Part shown: positions 42,119 through 53,650 of the stretch, one piece after another | Layout of the letters: every line of letters begins with the position of its first letter | Numbering within the stretch: position 1 is the stretch's first letter | DNA from: Argyresthia goedartella | Taxonomy: Eukaryota; Arthropoda; Insecta; Lepidoptera; Argyresthiidae | Length of the DNA stretch: 64,000 bases | Direction: 5' to 3' | Assembly: GCA_949825045.1 (NCBI GenBank) | Contig: OX463807.1 | Coordinates: 34,120,749-34,184,748, forward strand | Program-made: the position numbers and the translations under genes | Notes under the pieces: generated by a model | Told to the model about the DNA's origin: nothing | Seen by the model: only the letters and a program-made list of their open reading frames with translations | Databases searched by the model: none

Positions 42119-43505
42119 ATGAGAACATGTCATTGTGAAAATAAGCTTAAATGGGATTTATTATGTGAGCGTATGGATTTGAGTTGGCGAATAATGGCGG
42201 GGGATAAAGATAATTTGACGAATATGACGGTTCATTCTTTTTACACAAGGTTTCTCTTATTTCCTTTTTGGCTTATCCTTATTTAATCCTTCAGTTTCCC
42301 AACCCATATAGAGAATACAGCTGTATTTCCTAAGGTATCTTGCGAGACTCTTTCACCATAGCTGCACATAAATTATATCCGAACGAAACTAACGAGAAGA
42401 TTGATGGTCCAACACCACGCTCCCATGAGAGCAAAGTGGGTGGAAAATCGATTCTTATCGGCCGAGTCGGTAATCACTGAGTGACGGGTATGTCGACCTA
42501 TGAAATTGCCTCCCCGCATCCCTGCGTTTTGTGGTGTTTCTAAGAAGGTATTAGAAACCGCAGTAGATTGGATTGCGTATGGAATAACTTGGGTTTGTAA
42601 ACAAATGGTCTGAATTTTTGGTTGATGAAGTAGTTTGATTAATAATATTGTGTTGCCCCTAAACTACGAGTGTATAGTTTAAGTTTCATGGTGACAGAAT
42701 GACTAGAAGTGGGCAAATTTTAGATTCTCAGATTTGCACAAAAACGTGTTACTTATTTACAACACGACCCAATAAATTGTCGTTCAAGTACATTTGTTGG
42801 TATTCTTTTATTTAGTTTTACCTGTCCCGGTGGCGTTTTCAGAACAGTCCGTGGGGTACAACGCTGGGCCGCGCTGCCGCACTACAGAATATAGCACTGC
42901 CTGAAAAGCCAGAGCGCTAATTGCTACGCCGGCGCTCTAGTTCATGTGATTTTCTGGCTCATATGACAAATTATTCGCCTAAATTGAAAGTAATAAGTAC
43001 CTTATTGATGCGTGGGACAAAGATATGTGAGTGCAATTGAGTAGGTATTGTATGTATAGGTACTTAGAGCTGCAATATTATGGGAGTGAACTAGAAGTAA
43101 AACTACCCGTATCTTTCAGATTCTTAACCAGAAATACTTTGTAGGTAATACTCGTAATTTTATGGTGGGTGGGCGGTTTTGATGTTTGAGGAAATTCAAT
43201 GTATAACCTATTAAACATATGAGCCTGTCGAAATACAAGTAGTCACCTAAGTTATTAATTTCTGTTTGGTCTCCTTGAGAATCCCACAACAATCTCTAGG
43301 ACATATTTTAAAGGTTGTATTTTAAGGGATGGTTTTAGGAAGGTACGTACCAAGTAACAGGGCATCGCGTAAAGCACAGAGTAAAGAGCAGGCGTTGTAG
43401 CACTCCAGATTTTCTAGCATGCAACGGCGCAATTAAGACAAAGATTTTTTCAATAAAAGCTAGAAAAAACCCGTTTGGTTCAACGCCTGCGTAGCGCTGT
43501 ATTAC
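42119..43505. other. Spacer, nothing recognised
   Basis: No supported gene. A GC-richer patch at 42830-42945 has no open frame of interest. Confidence 0.3.
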
Positions 43506-45545
43506 TGTGATGTATGCACCTTGATGTATCGATGTACGAGCTAGAGGTCTTGAATCTCAAATGTAATCTGCCATCTCGCTTGCAGTAATAAACACGTAGC
43601 CATAGCAAGCGGTCGTTTCATTACAATGGCGACGAGGTGAAAAAATAAAAATAAAAGTTCCCACGCAAAAATGTCGTTTTTAGGCAATCTCACAAGTTTC
43701 GATCATAAGATGGGAGATTGGCGTATGTTCAAAGGACAATTCAATTAGTTCATCAAGGCGAATGACATCAAGGTTGAGAAGAAAAGTGCCGTGTTACTAA
43801 TCTACCTTACGGAGGAGACCTACCGTTTGCTTGTGAATCTGGTTTACCCATTGACCGTGGAAACGAAGACATATTCGGCGCTGGAGTTATTGCTCGACAA
43901 TCATTTTACACCTAAAAGGTGTACTTTCGGAGAGAAGGCGAAATTTTACGGGGCGGTAAGAGAAGCAGGCGAAACATTGAGTGACTGGGCGGCGAGACTG
44001 CGAGGTCTAGCGAATTATTGTGAATTCGGCACCGCACTGGATGGCGCATTGCGTGATCGATTCGTCCTCGGCCTGGGCCAAGGCCCCGTGCGTAACAAAC
44101 TCTTCGAACAACAAGCTGACGCTGACCTTGGCGTCGGCGTTGGAGATAGCGGAACAGACGGAGTGTGCTAGAGTAGATAAAACGTTGGTGACAAATGCAG
44201 CTGCTGGAGTTGAGGTGAAGCAGGAGCCGGTGTACCGAGCCGCGGCCATGCGGTCGCCGCCGGGCGCGGGCGCGGGCGCGCGCAGGCAACATGGCCGCGC
44301 GGCCGCCTCCAGCGAGCGCAGGCGCCGGGCCTGCCTTCAAGGAAGACCAGCGCGATCAACTGGGTGCTAGTTGTTCCGTGTGTGGCTACAATAGCCATGA
44401 TAGTGAAAAATGTAGATTTAAGGGGTATCGGTGTCAAGCATGCGGTGTAAAGGGCCACTTAAAGAAAGTGTGTAAGGCACGCGTAAATAACTTGAACACT
44501 AATCCACACGAAGATTTAGACCCTGGCTGTAACGAATGTAAGGAATGTCACTTGTACAATATGAGGTATGAAAACTATTTACCTATTACTGTTTATATAG
44601 ACATAAATAATAAGAAACATTGCATGGAATTGGACTCTGGTTCAGGTATTCAGGTATTTAGAAAAAGGTTAGGTACTTGGAAAAATTTTCTAATGTTGTG
44701 TTAACTGATAGCAAGATAAAAATGTGTGTTTACAATGGTCACAAAATCACACCTCTAGGATTCATTTTATTAAATGTATCGTTCAATAATATTTCAAGAC
44801 AAATAAAATTCCATGTTGTCAGAAATGGTGGGCCACCACTCTTAGGGCACGATTTTATGACAAAGTTTAGTTTTAAACTCATGACATGACATGACAGTTG
44901 TTAATAATAATATTTCAGTTGAGTATGATAATGAGGAACAACGTTTTATGAAAGACTATGCGGTTTTATGGGAAGACGGATTGGGACAATTCAATAAATT
45001 TAAGGTTATATTGATTCTGAAAGAAAACACTGAACCGAGATTTTACAAACCCAGACCCATACCATTTGCGCTAAAAGAAAAGGTTGAACAGGAAATTGCA
45101 AGGTTGACAGCATTAGGTATTTTGGTTCCCGTTAGTTTCTCGCAATATGCCACGCCCATAGTGCCGGTGCTGAAAGAAAACGGTACAGTTAGGATAGCAG
45201 GTGATTATTCAATAACTTTGAATAAGGACTTGCATATTGATAGGTATCCTATGCCACTTATTGAAGAGGTATTTCCAAAGATTGGTGGAGGGGAGAGATA
45301 TATCAAAATAGACTTGAGTGATTCATACAATCAATTCATGCTCTGTGACGATGATGGTTCACAGGAATTAACTACGATAAATACCACGAAAGGTCTGTTT
45401 AAGTATACGGTTTAGCCAAAGTGTACGGTTTAGCCAACGCGCCAGCCATCTTTCAGAGGACGATGGAAACGCTATTAGCTGGTATAGATGGAGTTAGCTG
45501 TTGGCTAGATGATGTTTGTGTAATTGCACCAAACAAAGAGTTGCA
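43506..45545 (+). pseudogene. Decayed Ty3/gypsy element, 5' part (LTR end, gag, protease, part of RT)
   Basis: The LTR remnant ends at TTTCATTACA (43625) with AATAAA at about 43588, followed by an ATGGCGACGAGG leader. Gag starts at 43671 but has TAG at 43746 and a frameshift near 44105. Its zinc knuckles are CSVCGYNSHDSEKC and CQACGVKGHLKKVC in the frame 44291-44704, and the protease motif is MELDSGSGI. The RT fragment (44891-45415: RFYKPRPIPFALKEKVEQEI, YIKIDLSDSYNQFML) is broken by a tandem duplication around TACGGTTTAGCCAA at 45409-45436. It resumes as ANAPAIFQRTMETLLAG and WLDDVCVIAPNK (catalytic box WLDD) and ends abruptly at about 45545. RNase H, integrase and the 3' LTR are absent. Confidence 0.85.
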
Positions 45546-46290
45546 ATTGATTGGCTTGTGTTGATTACTTGTGACCCTTTTATAAAGTCGCGTCCCGGTA
45601 TCTGTTTGTAATCAAATTTTGAAAGTTATGAGCCGTATCCCGGTTTTTGATTGAGCTGAAATTATCGTGCTTATGACAATCGGATGTCGATGTTTTATTT
45701 TTATGACATGGAGCTGATCCGAATGAAGCCGGCCACCATGAGAACTTCGTAATAAAACGACGCAACCCCATCGAGTTTAAGCTCGTTAGATTCGTCTTGA
45801 CAAGTTCTCTGGACCTACATGATATTCAGGGTCTGATGATGGCGCCGGAAGGTAGCCATGTGAACTCTGGAATCAAATGTTGTAACCCTATCGAGTTTGG
45901 TCTCGTTTGAATCGCCTTGATAAGTACTTTGTTGCTAGATTCCATGTTTTAGTTATAGCGTCATAAGTTCTAAAAGTGCGAGTTGGATTTGCGCACCGAG
46001 CGTTCCTCATAAAAGGAACTCCAAATTTATGGACTCGATAAGTTTTGTAAAAATGGAACGCCTATTTTTTAAATGCAATTTTATTTAAGATGATAACGCA
46101 AGAACCATTTTGCTGGTTTAAAAAATATATGATGTTATAGTCATTTTACTTCGACGGTTCCCGCGTTTTTCTTTGCAACTGGAGCTTAACCGCGAACATT
46201 TGCGTGCTATGATATTTTATGATTTTAAATTTGGTTTAACTGAAAAACTTAGCCTTCAACGATTATAATCAGCGTAAAGGCAGTCTGCCC
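45546..46290. repeat. Unclassified repeat with internal duplication
   Basis: Two related blocks of ~120 bases, one with CAACCCCATCGAGTTTAAGC and one with TAACCCTATCGAGTTTGGTC, follow each other at 45745-45840 and 45865-45950. No coding frame was recognised. Confidence 0.45.
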
Positions 46291-46299
46291 CACCTCGAG

Positions 46300-46760
46300 C
46301 AATAGCTTTTACATGGGTCAGAGAAGTTAAAAGGGGTAAAACGAACCTCGAAGATGACCATTGAAGTGGTCACCCACAACCGGAAGTAACTGCAGAAAAT
46401 GTGTGGAATACTGAAATGATGGTGTGAGAAGACCCAGGAATTACTTACTCGGACATCCAGAAGATTCTTGGCGTTAGTTCGGGGAGCCTTAACATTATTT
46501 TGCATCAGCATCTTGGAGTGAGAGTGTGGAGAAGCCTTGTTGTCGTTGGATCCCGCGTTTGTTCTCAGATACTGAAACACACGCCCGTGCGGATTGGTGT
46601 TGCGAAATGCGTCTAAGATTTGAAAACGGAACGTCAAGACGTGTTTCGGGAATCAACACAGGTGACGAAACGTGGATTTTACAATATGATCCAGGAAATA
46701 AGAGAAAGTCGTCAGTAGTCAGAAGGAAAGTTGCCGACAAAACTACAAAGACCTCGTAAC
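46300..46760 (+). pseudogene. Mariner (Tc1/mariner) transposase relic
   Basis: Pieces in several frames: TYSDIQKILGVSSGSLNIIL (HTH region), then RADWCCEMRLRFENGTSRRV and NTGDETWILQYDP, which contains the first catalytic Asp of a classical mariner transposase. In-frame stops and frameshifts separate the pieces, and the second and third Asp are missing. This is a different family from the DD37D gene at 4020. Confidence 0.8.
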
Positions 46761-46787
46761 GTTGGTAAAAAATGGTGGCTAGTTTTT

Positions 46788-47228
46788 AGGGTCCGTACCC
46801 GAAGGGTGCCAAACGGGACCCTATTACTAAGCCTCCGCTGTCCTATTACTAAGCCTCCGCTGTGTCCGTCCGTCTGTCACCAGGCTGTATCTCATGAACC
46901 GTGATAGTTAGACAGTTGACATTTTCACAGATGATGTATATCTGTGGCCGCTATAACAACAAATACTAAAAAATAGAATAAAATATATATTTAAGGGGGC
47001 TCCCATACAACGATCCTTATCAATCAATACCACATACAAACTTCATGAACGTAACCAGGTGCATTCATACCTGGTTACGTTAATGAAGTGTGACTGTAGC
47101 CGCACTAATAACTTTGTAAACTTCATTTTGCTATGTAATATCCAAACTATTCACTCCATACCATCCCTACCATTGTACGGTGGTACGGGACCCTTCGTGC
47201 GCGAGTTAGACTCGCACTTGACCGTTTT
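46788..47228 (+). repeat. Interspersed repeat family A, copy 2
   Basis: It starts AGGGTCCGTACCCGAAGGG, has GTCCGTCCGTCTGTCACCAG and TATCTCATGAACCGTGATAG, and ends near TTAGACTCGCACTTGACCG. An 18-base stretch CTATTACTAAGCCTCCGC is duplicated at 46821 and 46843. Confidence 0.75.
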
Positions 47229-47378
47229 TTGTCTCGCAACGGGAATGTGTCGACAACAACTATGACAACAATGATGGAAAATCATGGATCTGTGTTAACT
47301 CGGAATGGTATAAAACAGTAGCATTGCCGAAAGTTTTCCAAGTTTTGATTTTGATTTTGATTTTGACAGTCCTTTTTT

Positions 47379-47782
47379 AGGGTTCCGTACCCGAAGGGTT
47401 CCAAACGGGACCCTATTACTAAGACTCCGCTGTCCGTCCGTCCGTCTGTCACCAGGCTGTATCTCACGAACCGTGATAGTTAGACAGTTGAAATTTTCAC
47501 AGATGATGTATTTATGTTGCCGCTATAACAACAAATACTAAAAAACAGGATAAAAGAAATATTTAAAGGTGCTCCCATACAACAATTCTTTCAATACCAC
47601 ATACAAACTTATGGATGCACCTGGTTACGTACATGGAGTGTGAAAGTAACCGCACCAATAACTTTGTAAACAATATTTTGCTGTGTAAAATCCCAACTAT
47701 TCACTCCACACCATCGCTTCCATTGAACGGTGGTACGGAACCCTTCGTGCGCGATTTAGACTCGCACTTGACTGGTTTTTTT
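47379..47782 (+). repeat. Interspersed repeat family A, copy 3
   Basis: The same order as copy 2, from AGGGTTCCGTACCCGAAGGG to TAGACTCGCACTTGACTGG plus a T run. The two copies lie in the same orientation about 150 bases apart. Confidence 0.75.
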
Positions 47783-48739
47783 TTATTTATTTATCCATGT
47801 TACAAATTGTTTTATTTTAGACTATGTTTACGGAGCGATCACGGAAACCTACATGGTTTATGCGTGAACTCTGTCGCAAGCTCTAAAGTAGTGAACCAAC
47901 AGACACATATTTTTATTGAACCGTCTCAGCAAAGCACAGTAGTTACACATGTTAATTATGCACGATATTATATTTAGTTGTATTTTGTGATTTATGTGTT
48001 CCTTCGTGCTCAACCGAGACAGACCTTAACATAATAACTTTCTTTCTTATATTTAAAGTTATGTACAGCTATTTACATAATTGTGAGTTTAAACACTAAT
48101 TCCTAATTATTAATGTAACCGTGCCAGAGCCCTCCGCGCGCGTCTCCTGATTTAGCTCCCTGTGTTAATTTTTTTTTGTTCCCGACAATCAAGGAAAAAA
48201 TAAAAGGGTTTTTTTTTCGTGTGCCCAAGAGGCCGTGGCCGCCTACGCAGTCACATTTTCGGACCTATCGTATCAAAACCGGCAAAATTGTTTTAATATT
48301 TGGTTAAGGCGAATGGAACTTTGCATATAGAATGAAGGAGAGTATTTCGAAAAAATTGTAAAATAAATATGGTTAATATCTTGTATAGTTTTTTTCTTGT
48401 CTCAAAATGAATCGAGTTACCTACGTATAACCTTGTTTCGTGTCAAATTTCATGATTGTAGGTGTTGACGTAGAAGCACCCTATCGGTTTTGATTCCCTT
48501 GCGAATATTGTTACATTCAGGGTGTCCTTCCAAAAATTATGTGGACATAAGCTCAACTTTTAACAAAATCCGTTTATATCTCCAAAACTCAGGATAGCTC
48601 CAAATAACATCCCCCCCCTCCATTAACATAATAATTAAAATCCTGTGAAAGTTACTATAGCCAAACCTTTATTTAAATGTTTCGAAAAAATATATTGTTG
48701 TTGTCATTGGGATTAGGTTAGTTTTATTATAATATTATT
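47783..48739. other. Spacer, nothing recognised
   Basis: AT-rich sequence without supported genes. CCTCCGCGCGCGTCTCC at 48130 is the only GC-rich spot. Confidence 0.3.
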
Positions 48740-49175
48740 TATTATTGGCTGGCATACCGCGTAAATTGGAAAAGTCCAACAAACATGACCCATGTAGGAC
48801 CCATAACATGGGTCATGTTTTGGGTCCAACTATTTATAACAAACTCCCCGACAGCATTAAAATTGCCCCAAGTACAGACACCTTCAAATATAAACATAAA
48901 AACCATCTTATTGACTTGGCATCCTATAGTTACGAGGAGTTCGCTATTACCTCCAAGGGATAATTTGTGACGTACCTTAGTACCTAATAATATTGTTAAT
49001 TGTTATGATCGCATTTATTTTTATAATTGTCATTATGACCACGATTTTAATGACAGTTGCTAATTATTTAAACTGTAGCTAGTTAGCTAATTTATATAGG
49101 TAGTAGACCTATTTATATAAATATGACATGTAATTGAAAAAAAAAATGAATAAATATCTTATGTCTTATGTCTTA
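48740..49175 (+). pseudogene. LINE C-terminal fragment and 3' end
   Basis: The frame 48745-48963 carries VLGPTIYNKLPDSIKIAPST and FKYKHKNHLIDLASYSYEEF, the usual C-terminal pattern of jockey-like ORF2 proteins, and ends in TAA. A hairpin (AACATGACCCATG with CATGGGTCATGTT, 48782-48820) interrupts the start. The 3' end at 49155-49175 has TTATGTC tandem copies, a typical terminal repeat. Confidence 0.65.
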
Positions 49176-49399
49176 TTATTATTTTACAATATTTATTTAT
49201 TAACTATTTATTATGTACTATTATCCAGAAAGTATCCACTTAACGAACTTTTTTTTCGCGTCCTCCTTCGTATGGAGCCCCCATTTTTTTTTAATATTTG
49301 TATTTCTTTGGGTCAACAAGATACTGTGAAAATTTAAATATTTTGGCTTTGGTCTTTTGGCTGAAACATGGCTGCTACTTAAATAACTGGAATGTATGG

Positions 49400-49895
49400 G
49401 GTAAATATAACTAAACACAGAACTCACTGTTAATAATTTATAATTATTTATTCCTGTTTATTATTTATAACAGTTAATATTGTAATATATGTATTAGTTA
49501 AAAACAACCAATTGTTAAAAGAGATCTTAAAATCAATCTATGGGAGTTTCTTCGCCCTTCCTCTCCCACAACGGTCCAATGTAGAAAAAAGGCAAAAAAT
49601 TACATTTGCTAGTATTAAATCGCACATCAAAAATATTGATTTGCACAGAAAAAAAGGATCAACAAAAACACTTTGTATGTTTTAAATATTTTATGTGTAG
49701 TGTTTTAAGTATTTTTTGTTGTTCTTACATGTTCAACCTAACACGAAAAGAAAAAAGAGGGCTTCGCTTCGCTCACCCCCTTTAGACTTCATCTAAGCTA
49801 CCGCAGCATTTCGCCCTGATATTTGCTGTGCAAATCAGTATTTTTGATGTGTAAATATCTACAGTAATAAAGTGATTTATTGATTGATTGTCAAA
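49400..49895 (+). repeat. LINE D 3' tail split by MITE M1
   Basis: LINE D tail sequence (CTCCCACAACGGTCCAATGT up to TTTGCTAGTA) stops at about 49613, MITE M1 follows, and the tail resumes at about 49851 with TAAATATCTACAGTAATAAAG and ends in TGATTGATTG. The insertion postdates the LINE copy. Confidence 0.7.
49614..49850. mobile_element. MITE family M1, complete copy
   Basis: Terminal inverted repeats: CACATCAAAAATATTGATTT at 49623 and AAATCAGTATTTTTGATGTG at 49832. The internal part has TTTTTTGTTGTTCTTACATG and GGCTTCGCTTCGCTCACCCC. The interrupted LINE D tail defines its borders. Confidence 0.8.
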
Positions 49896-50677
49896 CCTAT
49901 ATGACAGATGACGGACGTACGGACGGACACGTGAGTGACAGCAACAGGGCTCCCATGCGACTCTTCGGGTACGGAACCCTAAAAACGCAAAAGTTCTAAA
50001 AATTCGCCCTTGTCAGAAATTCGTAACACTCAACCCTTCCACAGCTACTTCAAATCGTTTATTTATACAAAATACAGACATAAACACATAAAAGCTGTTC
50101 GAAACTCGCAAGTACTGGGTTATCACCATGATGTGCTATTACTTCTGGTGATACGGCGCCCGTTTATTGCCCTGATGCGGTATATTATCCAAGCCCTTAG
50201 CTCCATTCAGACCGTGGATTAATATTAGGGTATAGCTTAATGTTATAGCTGGATGCGGTTAAATTGTTAACAGGGTTTATGGAAATGGCGTTTGCCGAAT
50301 TATAAGGGTAGGCGATAGGTTAGCCCCCCGTCTAGCTGGATGAACGTGGACACAAATGTGCCCATGTTAAGACGCTGGGTATTGTGAAATGCCATCTCTA
50401 AATCCCGAAAAACATATTTTATGAGCACATCCTGTTCCTTCAATGTGTGTGTTTGGACAACAAATGAAACAATATATGGCAATGCAATACAGAAAAATAA
50501 AACAAAGAAAATAGATGTTTTTCACCTAAAACTTGCTACTTCTAGGGATCGAAAAAGAATATTGATATAGTTCTTGCGTCGTAAGTATATGTTAATATCT
50601 ACAGTAATAAAAAATTAGTTGAGTTTGAGTAGTAGTTAGTATTAACCCTAAAGCCGCAAGTGTATGACATGTGTAAT
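49896..50677. other. Spacer with a family A scrap
   Basis: GACGGACGTACGGACGGAC and CTTCGGGTACGGAACCCTA at 49912-49981 are the end of repeat A (minus strand). The rest is unremarkable. Confidence 0.4.
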
Positions 50678-50785
50678 TCTCCCACAGTGGTCCAATGTAG
50701 AGAAGAGGCAGAAAATGACGTTTGCTAAGTATATGTAAATATCTACAATAATAAAGACATTTGACTGATTGATTGATTGATTACC
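50678..50785 (+). repeat. LINE D 3' tail fragment
   Basis: TCTCCCACAGTGGTCCAATG through CTAAGTATATGTAAATATC to a (TTGA)n end. Confidence 0.7.
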
Positions 50786-51679
50786 ATTTTTTTCCTGTGG
50801 TAAAAATGGGTGGAGAGGACATCTAAAAAAACCGGCCAAGTGCATGTCGGACTTCGCACATTTAGAGTTCCGTGCCAAATGTAGAATATAAGTCAAATAA
50901 ATTAAATTAGGAAGGTAATCACTTCACAGAAATTTGAACCTTGAAACTATCCTGGAATACCTTCGCGATCCCAACGAAAGAAACAGCATTAACCCAGATA
51001 TTACTACCGATCGTTAAAACGACCAATTTTGTTTCATAGGATTTCAACCTTATCTTAAAGTGTTAAAGTTCAAAATTGCGATCCAATTTTCAAAAATCCA
51101 GTAACATCTGGGTTAACAGCCGGCCTTTTCCCAAGAGGTCTCAATCTAATATCTCACTCGCCCAACCAATATGCAGTATAAAAGTTTAATATATTGTTTA
51201 AGGAAGTTGTTCGTTCAAAGACAAGTGTTCGTGGAACTTGGGGTGGAAATGAGCCTGGTGTAAGGTCCGTCTTGTTGAGAGTTTCATCAGGTCTTTTGTC
51301 ACGAGTCTCACTTATAAATTCGGTAGGTTCACTTTGCGTTGTCGCTTCTTGAAGCTTGGGAAAGCTGACTAGACGCCGAGGCCATTACAAGTTTATGAGT
51401 TAAACTTTGAGAAAAGTCTACAAATGCGACGATTTGTAGTGAACCTCTTGTAGTGAAGCTATTCGTGACATCCCTGAACGACTTTCCTTTCCTATCGAAG
51501 TAATTACACCTACCCAGAAAAGCAGCAGCTGTCTAACTAAGCTCAGTTTGACGGACACTTAAGTCATTCTGCCACTGCCTCTCGCCGGGGAACGACACCC
51601 TTCTTATTCAATAACTACAATCGACCGAAAACTGTGAAAATGTGACAGTTCGAATATTTCGTATATTTCTATGGGAAAT
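50786..51679. other. Spacer with a family A scrap
   Basis: A short repeat A end (AAAAAACCGGCCAAGTG) lies at 50826-50880. No gene is supported. Confidence 0.4.
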
Positions 51680-51930
51680 ATTAAACTACACATCAAAAAT
51701 ACTGATTTGCACAGCAAATATCAGGGCAAAATGCCGCAGTAGCTTAGGTGAAGGGTAAAGGGGGTGAGCGATGCTACCTAACACGAACCTAACAACCTAA
51801 CCTATTTTTTGTTGTTCTTACATAAGAACAACAAAAAATACTTAAAACATAAACTTAAGTAAAAAAAGTAAAATGTTTTTGTTGATACTTTTTTGCTGTG
51901 CCTATCAGTATTTTAGATGTGCGATTAAAT
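51680..51930. mobile_element. MITE family M1, copy with internal palindrome
   Basis: The ends CACATCAAAAATACTGATTT and TATCAGTATTTTAGATGTG are inverses. Internally an 18-bp perfect inverted repeat (51803-51820 with 51823-51840, TATTTTTTGTTGTTCTTA) has only two bases between arms. Confidence 0.8.
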
Positions 51931-52189
51931 ACTAGCCTATTGCTATTGCACATGAAAATTCACCTTACAGGCTTATAGAAAAGTCATTTACACAGACAAG
52001 CTTGTCTCTAACAAGAGATTTATTCCAGCAAACCCAAGATGAAAAGGTTGAATTTGTAAGCAATGGCAGGTAGACCTTTGTGCAGAAATACAAGTAAATA
52101 AAAGAAATACGTGTATTTACTAAATTACTAAATACTACTACTACTACCTATAGAAGAATATTAATTCCGTATATAAAATACACATTAAA
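51931..52189. repeat. LINE E 3' end (minus strand) and AT-rich flank
   Basis: AACAAGAGATTTATTCCAGC at 52010-52029 is the inverse of the LINE E 3' UTR motif GCTGGAAGAGATCTCTT. The short (ATA)n tract of the next SINE follows. Confidence 0.5.
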
Positions 52190-52443
52190 AATAATAATAA
52201 TAATAATACCTTGGACACTATTAACACACATTGATCTAGCCCCAAACTAGGATTCCCTGTATCTTGGGTACTAGACAACGATACACATACTTATATAGAT
52301 AAATATTATACTTAGATAGATAAACAACCATGACTAGGGTACAAACATCCGTTCTCATCAAACAAATATTTGCCCCCACCGGGACTCGAACCCGGGACCC
52401 TTGGCTTCGTAGGCACCGTCACTGCCGACTCGGCCATTCGGGT
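52190..52443 (-). repeat. SINE family S1, full-length copy, minus strand
   Basis: Near-identical to 19357-19612, with the tRNA-like head at 52375-52443 (GGGTTCGAGTCCCGGTGGGG on the minus strand), the same body and the (ATT)n tail at 52192-52207. Confidence 0.8.
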
Positions 52444-52799
52444 AAAAATATACAATATTACATACATATTAAATCCCCAAGTTTACGAAACAGAAAGTTA
52501 ATGCTCCTTTAGACGCTTCTAGAAGATAAAGACAATTGCACTGTCCCTGATAGCGTAGGGACTGGGAAGCGCGTTTTACCATACACTAAACGTGCCATTT
52601 GACACGTAACTGCTTATTTTCAGTAGAATATTTCAGTTACCGAATCAGGGGCTACGTAATGAGTTTGGGGGGGTGAGTGGAGAGGGGGGGGGGTAGTTGC
52701 TCACACACAGCAAAAATCAACACTGCAGTGTAGGCGACCTCTGTGGGGCTGCGGTTGTTACGTAAGTAAGTAAGTAAGTAAGTTAAAAAATATATATGT
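52444..52799. other. Spacer with G runs and (TAAG)n
   Basis: G-rich stretch at 52667-52693 (runs of seven and ten G) and a (TAAG)n microsatellite at about 52761-52781. No gene. Confidence 0.45.
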
Positions 52800-53030
52800 A
52801 TGTTACGGCTAAAGCTAGGTGTGAAACTAAACTTAAGTTTAGCCGGCTAGTCTTTAAATTAATTTCAAGCCTCGGCTAATGTCCGAAATAATGTTCATTG
52901 CGATAAATGATTTCAACATTAGTCGGCTAAACTGCAGTTTAGCCTCGACGCTGTTGTGGCTAAAGATGGGTGAGAAAATATGGTTGACATTAGCCGACTA
53001 AACTTAAGTTTATTTTTCAGTATACCTAGG
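52800..53030. mobile_element. Palindrome-rich element (putative MITE)
   Basis: AAACTTAAGTTTAGCCGGCTA (52829-52849) is inverted at 52991-53012 (one mismatch) and each end contains the self-complementary AAACTTAAGTTT. A 20-base perfect palindrome, GGCTAAACTGCAGTTTAGCC, sits at 52925-52944. CTCGGCTAATG also recurs in both orientations. No coding frame. Confidence 0.55.
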
Positions 53031-53084
53031 CTAATGTTGAAGAATTACCGTCTTAATCTGGAATAAGTGATGATAATGATTCGG

Positions 53085-53175
53085 TAGCGGTAAACACTGC
53101 GGTAGCTTAGGTTAGGCTTCGCTCACCCCCTTTATCCTTCGTGTTAGGTTGAACATGTAAGAACAACAAAAATTC
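53085..53175. repeat. MITE M1 fragment
   Basis: CACTGCGGTAGCTTAGGTTA, then GGCTTCGCTCACCCCCTTTA and TGTTAGGTTGAACATGTAAG, match the M1 interior. Confidence 0.6.
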
Positions 53176-53215
53176 TTATAAGAGAAGGTGTTATAAGGTA
53201 AGGAAGAGATAGAAT

Positions 53216-53650
53216 AAACCATTTTGGTGTTTATTTATTTATTTATAAATACATATTACAATTTAGCCCCATTACAGGTCTACCTATTTCGAGGCTAAAC
53301 CAATTAGCAATAACAATTAAGATTCAATTAGCAATAACAATTAAGATTATAACAAATCATTAGTAATATTAATTATTTTAAAAGAATAATAATACAATCC
53401 AATACCAAATATTTACGCGGTGCCAAAATAATAATCACAGACATAATACAATTCAAATTCATTAAATATTAATTTCATTCTATATTAATTTCATTAATTT
53501 CATTCTTCCCGTTCACATATCGCCAAACATTCTAGTTTTACACTCTTCCATTCATCAGCAAACAAGTGTTTGGATGCGGGCGAGTTGACCACAATACTCG
53601 CTCTGTATAGTGCGAGTTTCTTTGGTACGAGATGACCACCGAATCATCGT
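53216..53650 (-). pseudogene. LINE 3' end with a short C-terminal coding remnant
   Basis: The minus-strand frame 53508-53648 reads GGHLVPKKLALYRASIVVNS then FADEWKSVKLECLAICEREE and a TGA. A 3' UTR follows, ending in TGTATTTATAAATAAATAAA (53222-53250 region). A (TAAA)n tail suggests a LINE, but the protein family was not identified. A direct repeat GCAATAACAATTAAGATT occurs twice near 53309-53348. Confidence 0.45.

Noticed and set aside
41966..42286. 106-codon frame in the minisatellite
   Set aside because: A product of a 16-bp unit cycling through frames; not coding.
44020..44370. GC-rich 116-codon frame rich in Arg/Ala
   Set aside because: Only its first part continues the broken gag; the Arg/Ala-rich rest is shifted reading of the decayed gypsy gag.
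46526..46759. Host SETMAR-like or domesticated mariner gene
   Set aside because: Only the first catalytic Asp region remains, with stops and frameshifts around it; a relic, not a domesticated gene.
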